64,000 nucleotides of DNA from Roseiarcus sp963805295 (GTDB lineage: Bacteria > Pseudomonadota > Alphaproteobacteria > Rhizobiales > Beijerinckiaceae), in the NCBI GenBank assembly GCA_963805295.1, contig CAWDTW010000041.1, forward strand, positions 248,001 to 312,000, written 5' to 3'. The position numbers and the translations under genes are program-made. The notes beneath the pieces are model-generated. The model was given only the letters and a program-made list of their open reading frames with translations, was not told the origin of the DNA and made no database searches. Positions 31,989 to 41,381 of the stretch are shown here, piece by piece (position 1 is the first letter of the stretch; every line of letters begins with the position of its first letter).

Positions 31989-32996
31989 ATGCTGAAACGT
32001 TTGCTTATCGCCGCGGCCGCCGCGCTGACGATCTCGGCCGGACAGGCGCTCGCCGGTTCCCCCTTTGCCGCGATCTATTCGTTCGGCGACAGCCTGTCGG
32101 ACGTGGGCAACGTGTACCTTGCGACTGGCGGACTCGAGCCGGCCAGCCCTTATGTCAACGGCCAATTCAGCAACGGCCCGGTCTGGGTGCAGGACCTCGC
32201 GACGGCGCTGGGCCTTCCGGCGCTGACTCCGAGCCTGATTGGAGGGACCGACTACGCGTGGGGCGGCGCGACGACGGGCTATTCCGCCACGAACAACCCG
32301 CTTGTTCCGAATCTCACGCTGCAGATCGGGACGTTCGGGCTCGAACACTCCTTTATCGCGCCCTCGAATGCGCTCTACACGTTCTCGATCGGCGCCAACG
32401 ACCTGTTCGGCATTCTGAATGCGGGGTTGAGCGTTCCCGTTGCTGAAGCGGAGGCCGCCGGGGCCGCCGCAACCGTGGCGGAGGACGCGGGCGCACTGCA
32501 AAGCGAGGGCGCAAAAGACCTCGTACTGTTCGACGTGCCGGACCTGGGCGTAACACCCGGGATCACGGCTCATGGTCCTACCGCCTCCGCGGAGGCCAGT
32601 GCCCTTTCGGCATATTTTGATCAGCAGGTGCTGACAGATCTCGCGCCGGTCGAGGCCGCCGGGCTCACGGTGTTCGATCTCGACACCTACGCCTTCATCG
32701 ACGAGGCGGTGGACGATCCGGCCAAGTTTGGCTTCTCCAACGTCACCGATCCGTGCTGGACCGGCGCCTGCACCGGATTCGCGACCGGCGGCACGCTCTG
32801 CTCTCAAGTTCCTGCGGTGCAGGACACGTATCTTTTCTGGGACGACGTCCATCCGACCGCGGCGGCGCATTTGCTTGTCGCCGAAGCGGCGTTGAGCGCG
32901 ATTCCCGAGCCCTCGACCTGGGCGATGATGATGCTGGGCCTCGCCGGTCTCGCCGTCGTCGGGGCGCGCAAGGGCCGAGCGGCGGCGGTCGGCTGA
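31989..32996 (+). CDS. GDSL-family lipase/esterase with PEP-CTERM sorting signal
   Basis: A 335-residue secreted SGNH hydrolase. A signal peptide (MLKRLLIAAAAALTISAGQA) is followed by block I IYSFGDSLSDVGNVY (Ser nucleophile), the Gly/Asn blocks (DYAWGGATTGY, FSIGANDLFG) and block V FWDDVHPTAAAH (Asp and His). The last 25 residues are PEPSTWAMMMLGLAGLAVVG followed by ARKGR. This is a canonical PEP-CTERM anchor that needs an exosortase for export or cell-surface release, and no exosortase gene is in the window. It lies just outside the island. Confidence 0.92.
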   Translation: MLKRLLIAAAAALTISAGQALAGSPFAAIYSFGDSLSDVGNVYLATGGLEPASPYVNGQFSNGPVWVQDLATALGLPALTPSLIGGTDYAWGGATTGYSATNNPLVPNLTLQIGTFGLEHSFIAPSNALYTFSIGANDLFGILNAGLSVPVAEAEAAGAAATVAEDAGALQSEGAKDLVLFDVPDLGVTPGITAHGPTASAEASALSAYFDQQVLTDLAPVEAAGLTVFDLDTYAFIDEAVDDPAKFGFSNVTDPCWTGACTGFATGGTLCSQVPAVQDTYLFWDDVHPTAAAHLLVAEAALSAIPEPSTWAMMMLGLAGLAVVGARKGRAAAVG

Positions 32997-33060
32997 CCCG
33001 GGCAGGGTCGGCGGCGACGTCGCGGCGGCGCAAAGCCGGCCGGCGCGCGCTGCGCCGTCG

Positions 33061-33655
33061 TCAGCTCGCCTGATGTCCGCCGCTCAGCGGCACGAAAGGG
33101 ATGACCTTGCCGCCGAAAAAGTCGGATCGCGTCACCGAGGGCGCGCCGTCGGCCCCGACCCGCTTGACCACCTTCAGGATATGCTGCGCTCCCGGCGGGC
33201 CGATCGGAATGACCATGATTCCGTCCGGCCTCAACTGCTGCAAGAGCGGCGGCGGGATGTGGTCGATGCCGCAGGTGACGATGATCTTGTCGAACGGCGC
33301 CGCCTCCGCCCAGCCGTAATAGCCGTCGCCGCTGCGGGTCGAGATATCGGCGTATTCGCGATAGCCCTTGGCGATGAACCGGTCGTAGACGCCGCGGGTG
33401 CGCTGGGCGAGTTTGGGGGATGATCTCGATCGAATAGACGCGGCTGGTCAGATAGGTCAGCAGGGCCGACTGATAGCCCGAGCCGGCGCCGATCGCCAGC
33501 ACCTTGTCGCCGCCGCGGACGCCGAGCGCGCTCGTCATCCGCCCCATCGTGCCGGGCGGGGTGATGGTGACGCCGAAGCCGATGTCGAGATAATGCCCGA
33601 CATAGGCCTGATCCCGGTCCTGCGGTAGCACGAATTCCTCGCGCGGGCGCCACTG
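33061..33655 (-). pseudogene. 5'-truncated, frameshifted copy of a protein-L-isoaspartate methyltransferase gene
   Basis: The DNA is nearly identical to the 3' ~595 bp of the intact gene at 35001-35831. Reading it gives PREEFVLPQDRDQAYVGHYL, GVRGGDKVLAIGAGSGYQSA (SAM-binding motif with two substitutions), then a frameshift near 33417 (an extra G) and GPPGAQHILKVVKRVGADGA to the same end SGGHQAS. The first ~95 codons are missing. It is a direct duplication, separated from the intact copy by two membrane-protein genes. Confidence 0.85.
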
Positions 33656-33767
33656 CAAAGAGGACGACCTCTGCGCGTTGCGGCGCTCCTTGATCTGCCT
33701 CCCAGGAAGGTCGAGAGAGGCGGTTCGGCCGGGGAAAGAGCCGGCGTCAGGCGGGCCGGCGGCGCGC

Positions 33768-34229
33768 TCAGAGCCGTCCGACGAACAGCAGAATCAACAG
33801 CAGGATCGCGGCCGCCGCGAAGCAGGCCATCGACACAACATAGGCCGTCTGCAGAGTGATGGTCTTCCACCAGAGGATGCGCGACAGAGTCGCGCATCGC
33901 ACCGGCAGCCCCTCGAGCTCGGCCTCAGTGTCGGCGATGAAGTCGAAATCCTCCGGATCCGGGTTGCGCCAGATCGGGAAGCGCTGCCGCCCGGCGCGGG
34001 GAAATCGCGGATAAACCGAGATCAGCAGGTTGATAAAAATGATCATGAACGGCGTCAGGATGACCGGTACGCTCAGATACCACGGATAGAGTGCGTGGAA
34101 CTGCACAACCGTTAACATCATGATCGCGACGAACAGCACCGCGATGAGCGCCTTGATGTCGCTGAGGCGGATCGAGTCGCCGTAGCCGGCGATGAGATCG
34201 CGCAACTGAGCGTTTTTGTCTTTGGCCAT
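33768..34229 (-). CDS. Membrane protein resembling Pycsar-type (DUF5706-like) effectors, paralogue 1
   Basis: 153 residues. The N-terminal helix LRDLIAGYGDSIRLSDIKAL leads into a first membrane segment (LIAVLFVAIMMLTVVQF), a second (LSVPVILTPFMIIFINLLIS), an acidic cytoplasmic segment and a C-terminal pair (AYVVSMACFAAAAILLLILL). The xDxKAxxxL motif at the start of TM1 is characteristic of small two- to four-helix effector membrane proteins of the DUF5706/Pycsar TM kind. No nucleotide cyclase is nearby, so a defence role is speculative. Paralogue of the next gene, with the same length and architecture. Confidence 0.6.
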   Translation of the reverse strand: MAKDKNAQLRDLIAGYGDSIRLSDIKALIAVLFVAIMMLTVVQFHALYPWYLSVPVILTPFMIIFINLLISVYPRFPRAGRQRFPIWRNPDPEDFDFIADTEAELEGLPVRCATLSRILWWKTITLQTAYVVSMACFAAAAILLLILLFVGRL

Positions 34230-34265
34230 CAAACGCTCCACTCGCCCGAGGCGCGCGCCCCAGCA

Positions 34266-34727
34266 TCATGTAAACCAGAGGTATAGAAGCAGAAACAAGG
34301 TCAGGAAGACGCAGACGATCGCCAGGAGGAAGGCGGCGCGTATCCACAGCGTCTTCCACCAGAGAATGTCGGACAGCACGGCGCAGCGCAGCTTCAACTG
34401 TTCGATGTCGTCCTCGGTCCCGGCGACGTTCTCGAAATCCGCAGGCGTCAGGTTGCGTTCAACGCGGAAGTTCCTCGCGCCGCGCTTGGGATAGCGCGGA
34501 ATAAGCACCATGAACAAACAAGAGTAGACGGTCACGAAAGGCAGCAGCACGAGCTGGACCGGCAGGTAGCTCGGAAAAGACGTGTAGTTATAGAGGACCG
34601 AAATCATCATGAACTCAACGAACAAAAAAGCGATGTTCGCCTTGGTATCGCTCGCCCTGATCGCTTCGTTATATCCTGCGGCCAGACTGCGATAGGGTTG
34701 AGTAGGATTGGAAAGGGGTTTGTTCAT
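34266..34727 (-). CDS. Membrane protein resembling Pycsar-type (DUF5706-like) effectors, paralogue 2
   Basis: 153 residues from ATG 34727. Same plan as its neighbour: YRSLAAGYNEAIRASDTKAN then IAFLFVEFMMISVLYNY, a second membrane segment VQLVLLPFVTVYSCLFMVLI, the conserved RNLTPADFENVAGTEDDIEQ, SDILWWKTLWIRAAFLLAI and a very hydrophobic end. Shared positions (SDxKAxIAxLFV, YPxxxxRxFxxxRNxxPxDF, LxxILWWKT) show a tandem duplication. The two genes are 36 bp apart and are likely co-expressed. Confidence 0.6.
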   Translation of the reverse strand: MNKPLSNPTQPYRSLAAGYNEAIRASDTKANIAFLFVEFMMISVLYNYTSFPSYLPVQLVLLPFVTVYSCLFMVLIPRYPKRGARNFRVERNLTPADFENVAGTEDDIEQLKLRCAVLSDILWWKTLWIRAAFLLAIVCVFLTLFLLLYLWFT

Positions 34728-35000
34728 CCGAGTTTCGGACGCTCCCACTGGGCCAGGCGCGAGAGGCCTCTAAAGCGGCGTTGCGGGTGAACCCCTCGTC
34801 TTCAAACATGAGAATCGCGTGAAGCGCGACGGTCTGTCAAGTCGGCGCGCAACGTCAGCCAACGTCGCGAGCAAGTTAGCCGACTTGCCGGACGAACTCC
34901 GGCGTGGCCGGAAATTCAGCCTTTTCTGCGGTCCTGCCAAACCCGAGGCGCCAAATCCCGGCGCTGACGGCGTCGGGGATGGCCGCCCGTCGCCTTTCCG

Positions 35001-35831
35001 TCAGCTCGCCTGATGCCCCCCGCTCAGCGGCACGAAGGGGATGACCTTGCCGCCGAAAATGTCGGAGCGCGTCACCGAGGCCGCGCCGTCGGCGCCGAAC
35101 CGCTTGACCACCTTCAGGATATGCTGCGCTCCCGGCGGGCCGATCGGAATGACCATGATTCCGTCCGGCCTCAACTGCTGCAGGAGCGGCGGCGGGATGT
35201 GGTCGATGCCGCAGGTGACGATGATCTTGTCGAACGGCGCCGCCTCCGCCCAGCCGTAATAGCCGTCGCCGCTGCGGGTCGAGATATCGGCGTATTCGCG
35301 ATAGCCCTTGGCGATGAGCCGGTCGTAGACGCCGCGGGTGCGCTGGGCGAGCTCGGGGATGATCTCGATCGAATAGACGCGGCTCGTGAGATAGGTCAGC
35401 AGGGCCGACTGGTAGCCCGAGCCGGTGCCGATCTCCAGCACCTTGTCGCCGCCGCGAACGCCGAGCGCGCTCGTCATCCGCCCCATCGTGCCGGGCGGGG
35501 TGATGGTGACGCCGAAGCCGATGTCGAGATAATGCCCGACATAGGCCTGATCCCGGTCCTGCGGCAGCACGAACTCCTCGCGCGGCGTCATCAGGAAGGC
35601 GCGCTTGTCGGCGGCGGTCCAAAGGTCGTTGAACGAGAGGACCACACGATAGCGGTCGAAGCGCCGGCCGAGATAGACCGGGTCCTCGCCGCGGTTAGCG
35701 GCCATCCAGGCGACATAAACCGCCTTGTCGTTGAGCGGCGGCCACATGTCGCCGCGGAAGGGCGTCGCCGCCCGGGCGGGAAAGGTCGCAAGGCCCGCGG
35801 CTGCGCCGATCAAAAATTCCCGTCTTCTCAT
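35001..35831 (-). CDS. Exported protein-L-isoaspartate O-methyltransferase-like protein
   Basis: 276 residues. A twin-arginine-like signal (MRRREFLIGAAAGLATFPAR) suggests export. The methyltransferase domain has PGTMGRMTSALGVRGGDKVL, EIGTGSGYQSALLTYLTSRV (SAM motif I), EIIPELAQRTRGVYDRLIAK and IIVTCGIDHIPPPLLQQLRP. These are the conserved PCMT blocks. It would repair or modify isoaspartyl residues, here perhaps in the periplasm, as for other exported members. The 3' two-thirds is duplicated at 33061-33655. Confidence 0.87.
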   Translation of the reverse strand: MRRREFLIGAAAGLATFPARAATPFRGDMWPPLNDKAVYVAWMAANRGEDPVYLGRRFDRYRVVLSFNDLWTAADKRAFLMTPREEFVLPQDRDQAYVGHYLDIGFGVTITPPGTMGRMTSALGVRGGDKVLEIGTGSGYQSALLTYLTSRVYSIEIIPELAQRTRGVYDRLIAKGYREYADISTRSGDGYYGWAEAAPFDKIIVTCGIDHIPPPLLQQLRPDGIMVIPIGPPGAQHILKVVKRFGADGAASVTRSDIFGGKVIPFVPLSGGHQAS

Positions 35832-36000
35832 TCAACAATCCTCTCGGGCGAAGGCGCCGCTTCGGCGGCCTTCATAAGAATGTTCGGCTCAATTGCTTGG
35901 CGCAGTCTAGGCGAGACAGCCGACAAAATCACCCCTCCCTGATGTCCCGCAATGTCGCGACCACCGCCGATATGGTGTCGCGGGGCCGGCCCATCAATCA

Positions 36001-36124
36001 TTGTCACCCGCGCGAACGCGGGGGTCCAGATTGCCGCAACGCATCTCGGAGACGACGATTTCACCACCCCTCCCGCCGCGCGAGCGGGAGCTTCTGGATG
36101 CCCGCGGTTCGCGGACATGACAAC
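36001..36124. repeat. Imperfect long hairpin (REP/MITE-like) in an intergenic region
   Basis: The left arm TTGTCACCCGCGCGAACGCG and the reverse complement of the right arm, TTGTCATGTCCGCGAACCGC, pair over about 30 bp. They both continue to a CCAGA, with ~60 bp between. This is the common layout of alphaproteobacterial palindromic repeat elements that end in GTCATxCCCGC. The region 35832-36147 contains no gene that I can support. Confidence 0.5.
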
Positions 36125-36147
36125 GATCGACGGCTGGCAAGGTGGCG

Positions 36148-37965
36148 CTAGTCCGCGGCCGCTCCTATGGAACGCGAGGCGGCGCGTTCTTTCGCCGGGC
36201 CTGCCCAATGGCTCAAATTGAGCGCGCAGTTGATCAACCGACATGGCTGTAGGCCTGGGGAAAATTGCCCAGCATGCGCCCGCTCGCCGGATCGAACTCT
36301 TCCGCGAGCAACCCCACGTCATTGCAGCGGGCGAGCAAACGTTCGAACAACCTTTGAGCGTCTTCATAGCGGCCCTGCAGAATGTAATTGTCCACCAGCC
36401 AAAAGCTGCACGCCAGGAACGCCCCCTCGCCCGGCGGCAGGCCGTCGCTCGAGTTATCGGGTTCGTACCGCAGAACGAATTCATCATTGAACAGCAACTT
36501 GTTCTCGATCGCTTTCAGCGTTCCCTGGATCCTCGGATCGTCTGCGGGGAGGAAACCGACCAGGGGGATCAGCAGCAAGCTCGCGTCGAGCCGCTTGGCG
36601 CCGTAGGCCTGCACAAAGCTGTTGAGATCGCGGTCGAATCCGCGCTCGCAGACCTCGGCGTGAATTTCGTCTGCGATCTCCCGCCACCGCCGCCCGGGTT
36701 CGCGGAAGGCTTGAACCCCAACATCATCCGCGGCGCGATCGAATGCGACCCAGGCCATCACCTTGGAATGAACGAAGTGCTGCGGTCCGCCGCGCACCTC
36801 CCAAATCCCTTCATCGGGCTGCCGCCAGGCTTCCGCGAGATACTCCAGGATCAGCGGGCGTAAGGCCCGGCCGCGCTCGACCGGCTCCATGCCGGCCTTG
36901 TACGCCTGAAACATCGCGTCCGCGATCTCGCCGAAGACATCGATCTGCATCTGATCAGAGGCCGCGTTTCCGATCCGCACCGGTGAAGAGTCCGCGTAGC
37001 CCTTGAGCCAGGGCAGGACCAATTCCGGCAGCCACCGCTCCCCGCCCACGCCATACATGATCTGCACCTGGTGCGGGCTTCCGGCGATCGCCCGGAGAAG
37101 CCAATCCCGCCACGCGCGCGCTTCGTCGTGATATCCGAGCTTCATCAGGGCCAGGATCGTGAATGTGGCGTCCCGCACCCAGCAATAGCGGTAATCCCAG
37201 TTCCTGACGCCCCCGAGTTGCTCGGGAAGCGAAGTGGTCGCTGCAGCGACGATCCCGCCCGTCGGGGCGTAGGTCAAAGCCTTGAGCGTAATGAGCGAGC
37301 GTTTGACGGCTTCGGTCCAGGGCCCGACATCGGGACACCGATCGCTCCATTCCCGCCAGAACGTCTCCGTGCGCTCCAGCAATTCGAAGGGATCGATCGC
37401 GCTCGGCGGACCCTGAAACGAGGCGCCGTAGGAAAGGACAAAGGCGACGGATTGGCCATCCTCGACCGTGAACTCTCCAACCGTCTTGAGATCTTCGCCG
37501 CGGAGCGCCACCTGACCTCGCAAGAACCAGACGCTCGGGGCCGGCGACCGCGCTGATCGCCCCGTCATAGAGACGTCTGACCCAGGGGACGGTCGATCCA
37601 TAGTTGAACCGAGCGACGTACTCGGTGCGAAAGTCCACGCGCCCGGATCGACCCATGACGATCCGCACGAGGTCGGCGCCATCCGCCGGAGGCATGAAAT
37701 CGACAATTGCGGCGCGGCCCGTCTCGGTTTGAAATTCGGTCTCGAGGACGAGCGTGCCCGGACGGTAGCGCCGTTTCACGGCGAGCGGAGCAACGGTCGG
37801 AGCGATGAGCCATCGGCCATTCTCGGGCGTCCCGAGCAGCGCGGCGAAGCACGCCGCCAAATCGAAACGTGGCCAGCACAGCCAGTCGATCGAGCCGTCG
37901 GAGCCGACCAGAGCCGCCGTTTTGCAGTCGCCAATGATGGCGTAATCTTCAATTCGCAGCGCCAT
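36148..37965 (-). CDS. Glycoside hydrolase family 15 protein (glucoamylase/trehalase-like), two frameshifts
   Basis: About 605 residues when corrected. The first frame starts MALRIEDYAIIGDCKTAALV, SDGSIDWLCWPRFDLAACFA, the standard GH15 opening. Near 37540 it changes frame and continues with TSLPEQLGGVRNWDYRYCWV (catalytic-domain hallmark), RDATFTILALMKLGYHDEAR, FGEIADAMFQAYKAGMEP, QPDEGIWEVRGGPQHFVHSK (general acid region) and GEGAFLACSFWLVDNY. A second shift near 36234 (GGTTGATC) restores INCALNLSHWAGPAKERA to the stop at 36148-36150. Both look like single-base errors. It probably hydrolyses trehalose or an alpha-glucan in the cytoplasm. Confidence 0.85.
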
Positions 37966-38109
37966 GGGGTCCTCTCGCGAAGCCTAGACGCCGATAATCT
38001 TTGGGTCGAGTCCTCATGCACAACGTTCGCCGAGTCATCAAGGGCCGGCGCCAATGTCCTGGCGGCCTCGCTGGCGGGTCCTTACCAGATTTGGTCGCGC
38101 GGCAGACAC

Positions 38110-38917
38110 CTAGCGCGCGAGTTTTTCCGCGAGGAACGCGCCGAGGTCCCGCCTCGATCGTTTCGCGGCGTTGGGATCGTATTTCAGCGTCATGCCCATG
38201 ACGCTCTTGCCGCCGGCGAAGGCGGGATCGTCGAAGCAATGGCCGGCGCCCGGATAGACGACGAGCTTGACGTCCCCCGATTGCGTCTTCATGAGCCGCT
38301 CGCAATCGGCCGCCGGCGTGACGTCGTCGGAACCGCCGACGAGGATGAGGGTCGGGATCGCGAGCGGCAGCGTTTTCCTGGTTCGCGCAGGGCGGATAGA
38401 AGGCCGCGGCGGCCCTGAAGCGGAGGCCGTCGGGGAGGGCGTAAGCGGAAGCGAAGCGCGACGCGGCGATCGAGAGCGCCGTGTCGGCGCCTTGCGAGAA
38501 CCCGACCGCGGCGATCCGCGCCCTGTCGACATAGGGAAGCGTCGCAACGAACGCCAGAGCGCCGTAAGCGTCCGCGACGCCTTCGGGGAAATCGACGGCG
38601 CAGGTTTGCTTGAGGCCGCGGGTCGCAAAATCGTCGACGAACAGCGCCACATAGCCGGAAGCCGCGAGCGCGGCTTCGATCGCGCGGCGGTTCGACGGCA
38701 GGCCGAGGCAGGAGTGCAGGAGCACGACGGCCGGGAACGGCCCGGCGCCCTTCGGCTTCGCCAGATAGCCCTGGACGTCCGCGCCGTCCGAGACGCCGGA
38801 CTGACCGCGCGGCGCGGCGCTCTGGAATTTCGCCAGCTCCTCGGCCGCCGCAGACGAGGCCCATTGGGGTCCGATCAGCGCCGCGAGCGCGAAGCCCAGG
38901 ATAGCGAAACGGCGCAA
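38110..38917 (-). CDS. Exported dienelactone-hydrolase-family protein, one frameshift
   Basis: About 268 residues. The TTG at 38915-38917, with GGAGG ten bases upstream, starts a signal peptide (LRRFAILGFALAALIGPQWA). The alpha/beta-hydrolase part shows FPAVVLLHSCLGLPSNRRAI, YVALFVDDFATRGLKQTCAV and RIAAVGFSQGADTALSIA, with Ser as the nucleophile where classic dienelactone hydrolase has Cys. After a shift near 38385 it continues PTLILVGGSDDVTPAADCER (catalytic Asp) and VVYPGAGHCFDDPAFAG (His). The substrate is unknown. Confidence 0.82.
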
Positions 38918-39133
38918 GGGGGCTGACCTCCGTGAGGACCCGGCCGCGCAGCCGGCCTCGCAACAAAGCCGATCGCCGACGCAAGGGTCAAGCGCCTGTC
39001 TCGATCCCGCGCGACAGCATCCACGGCCGTGATCGTCGCCGGGTCGAGCGCGCATGACAACCGCTTCGCCGCAGGGCTAAGATGCTCGTCAAGAGTCGCG
39101 CGCTTCTTGGCCGCGGCGCCGGAGGAACGCGTC

Positions 39134-40360
39134 ATGAGCGCACGCCTTTCGCTGCATGTGCCGGAGCCGAGCGTGCGGCCGGGGGGCAGGCCCGATTTCA
39201 GCCATGTCAGCGTGCCCGAGGCGGGCGAGGTTCCGCGTCCGCCGATCGACGTCAGCCCTGCGGAAATCCGCGACTTCGCCTACTCGATGATCCGCGTGCT
39301 CGACGACAAGGGCGAGGCGGTCGGCGACTGGGCGGGGGCGCTCTCGGCCGAGGAGTTGCGCAAGGGCCTGCGCGACATGATGCTGACCCGCGCCTTCGAC
39401 GCGCGCATGCTGCTGTCGCAGCGCCAGGGCAAGACGTCGTTCTACATCACATGCCTCGGCGAGGAGGCGGTCGCGACCGCCCATCGCAAGGCGCTCGCGC
39501 CAGGCGACATGTGCTTTCCGACCTACCGCCAGCAGGGGCTGCTCATCGCGGCCGGCTGGCCGCTGGTCGACATGATGTGCGAGATCTTCTCCAACGAGAA
39601 GGATCGCCTCAAGGGCCGCCAGCTGCCGGGCTCTATTCGTCGAAGGAGGCCGGCTTCTTCACCGTCTCCGGCAATCTCGGCACGCAATATCCCCAGGCCG
39701 TCGGCTGGGCGATGGCCTCGGCGATCAAGGGCGACACGAAGATCGCCTCGGGCTGGATCGGCGACGGCGCGACGGCGGAGACCGACTTCCATTCGGCGCT
39801 GGTGTTCGCCTCCGTCTACCGGCCGCCGGTCATCCTCAACATCGTCAACAACCAGTGGGCGATCTCGTCCTACCAGGGCATCGCCGGCGGCGAGAGCGCC
39901 AAATTCGCCGCCCGCGCGCATGGCTTCGGCATCGCCTCGCTGCGGGTCGACGGCAACGACTATCTCGCCGTCTACGCCGTCTCGAAATGGGCGGTCGAGC
40001 GGGCGCGCGCCAATCTGGGGCCGACCCTCATCGAATGGGTCACCTACCGCGCCGGCGCCCATTCGACCTCGGACGATCCGTCGAAATACCGGCCCAAGGA
40101 CGAATGGGCTGCCTGGCCGCTCGGCGATCCGATCACGCGGCTGAAAGACCCATCTCGTCCTGCACGGCGAATGGAGCGAGGAGCGCCACAAGCAGATGCA
40201 GGCCGAGGTCGACGCGGAAGTGCTGGAGGCCGCGAAGGAGGCGGAAAGCCACGGCACCCTGCACGACGGGCCGAAGCCGAGCGCCGCCACCATGTTCGAG
40301 GACGTCTACAAGGAGATGCCGCGCCATCTGCGCGAGCAGCGCCAGCAGCTGGGAGTGTGA
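39134..40360 (+). CDS. bkdA1: Branched-chain 2-oxoacid dehydrogenase E1 alpha subunit, two frameshifts
   Basis: About 408 residues. Thiamine-diphosphate-dependent decarboxylase subunit of the branched-chain 2-oxoacid dehydrogenase complex. Blocks: IRVLDDKGEAVGDWAGALSA, MMLTRAFDARMLLSQRQGKT and FPTYRQQGLLIAAGWPLVDM. A shift near 39630 is followed by SGNLGTQYPQAVGWAMASAI, ASGWIGDGATAETDFHSALV (GDG thiamine motif) and NNQWAISSYQGIAGGE. A shift near 40147 is followed by HGEWSEERHKQMQAEVDAEV and the usual end. The start is preceded by GGAGGAA. First gene of bkdA1-bkdA2-bkdB-lpd. Confidence 0.9.
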
Positions 40361-40364
40361 GCCG

Positions 40365-41378
40365 ATGCCGCGCCTGTCCATGGTCGAGGCGATCCGCGAC
40401 GCGATGGACTGCAAGATGGCCGAGGACGAACGCGTCGTCGTGTTCGGCGAGGACGTCGGCTATTTCGGCGGCGTCTTCCGCTGCACCGAGGGCCTGCAGC
40501 GCAAATACGGCAAGTCGCGCTGCTTCGACGCGCCGATCAACGAATCCGGCATCGTCGGCGTCGCCATCGGCATGGGCGCCTACGGCCTGCGGCCGGTCGC
40601 GGAAATCCAGTTCGCCGACTACGTCTATCCGGGCTACGACCAGATCGTGTCGGAGGCGGCGCGGCTGCGCTACCGCTCGGGCGGCGAGTTCTTCGCGCCG
40701 ATCGTCATCCGCATGCCGTGCGGGGGCGGCATCTACGGCGGACAGACCCACAGCCAGAGCCCGGAGGCGCTGTTCACCCACGTGTGCGGGCTCAAGACCG
40801 TCATCCCGTCGAACCCCTACGACGCCAAGGGCCTGCTGATCGCCTCGATCGAGGACGACGATCCGGTGATCTTCCTCGAGCCGAAGCGGCTCTACAACGG
40901 GCCGTTCTCCGGCCATCCCGACCAGCCGGTCACGCCCTGGGCGAAGCACCCGCTCAGCGAGGTTCCGGACGGGCGCTATGTCGTGCCGCTCGGCAAGGCG
41001 GCGGTCCGGCGCGAGGGCAAGGGCGTGACCGTGCTCTGCTACGGCACGATGGTCCATGTCGCCGAAGCCGCGGCCGAGGAGACCGGCGTCGACGCCGAGA
41101 TCATCGATCTGCGCACGCTCTTGCCCCTCGACATCGACGCGATCGTCGCGTCGGTCGAAAAGACCGGCCGCTGCGTCATCGTCCACGAGGCGACGCTGAC
41201 CTCGGGCTTCGGCGCCGAGCTCGCGGCGCAGGTGATGGAGCGCTGCTTCTATGCGCTCGAGGCGCCGATCGAGCGCGTCGCCGGCTGGGACACGCCCTAT
41301 CCGCACGCGGAGGAATGGGACTATTTCCCCGGTCCCGCGCGCGTCGGCCGGGCGCTGCTCAAGGCGATGGAGGCGTGA
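40365..41378 (+). CDS. bkdA2: Branched-chain 2-oxoacid dehydrogenase E1 beta subunit
   Basis: 337 residues with no frame problem. Blocks: MVEAIRDAMDCKMAEDERVV, VFGEDVGYFGGVFRCTEGLQ, FDAPINESGIVGVAIGMGAY and EIQFADYVYPGYDQIVSEAA. Pyrimidine-binding and interface residues (GEDVG, QFADY) are intact. It forms the alpha2beta2 E1 tetramer with the preceding gene and starts four bases after its stop. Confidence 0.95.
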   Translation: MPRLSMVEAIRDAMDCKMAEDERVVVFGEDVGYFGGVFRCTEGLQRKYGKSRCFDAPINESGIVGVAIGMGAYGLRPVAEIQFADYVYPGYDQIVSEAARLRYRSGGEFFAPIVIRMPCGGGIYGGQTHSQSPEALFTHVCGLKTVIPSNPYDAKGLLIASIEDDDPVIFLEPKRLYNGPFSGHPDQPVTPWAKHPLSEVPDGRYVVPLGKAAVRREGKGVTVLCYGTMVHVAEAAAEETGVDAEIIDLRTLLPLDIDAIVASVEKTGRCVIVHEATLTSGFGAELAAQVMERCFYALEAPIERVAGWDTPYPHAEEWDYFPGPARVGRALLKAMEA

Positions 41379-41381
41379 CCG

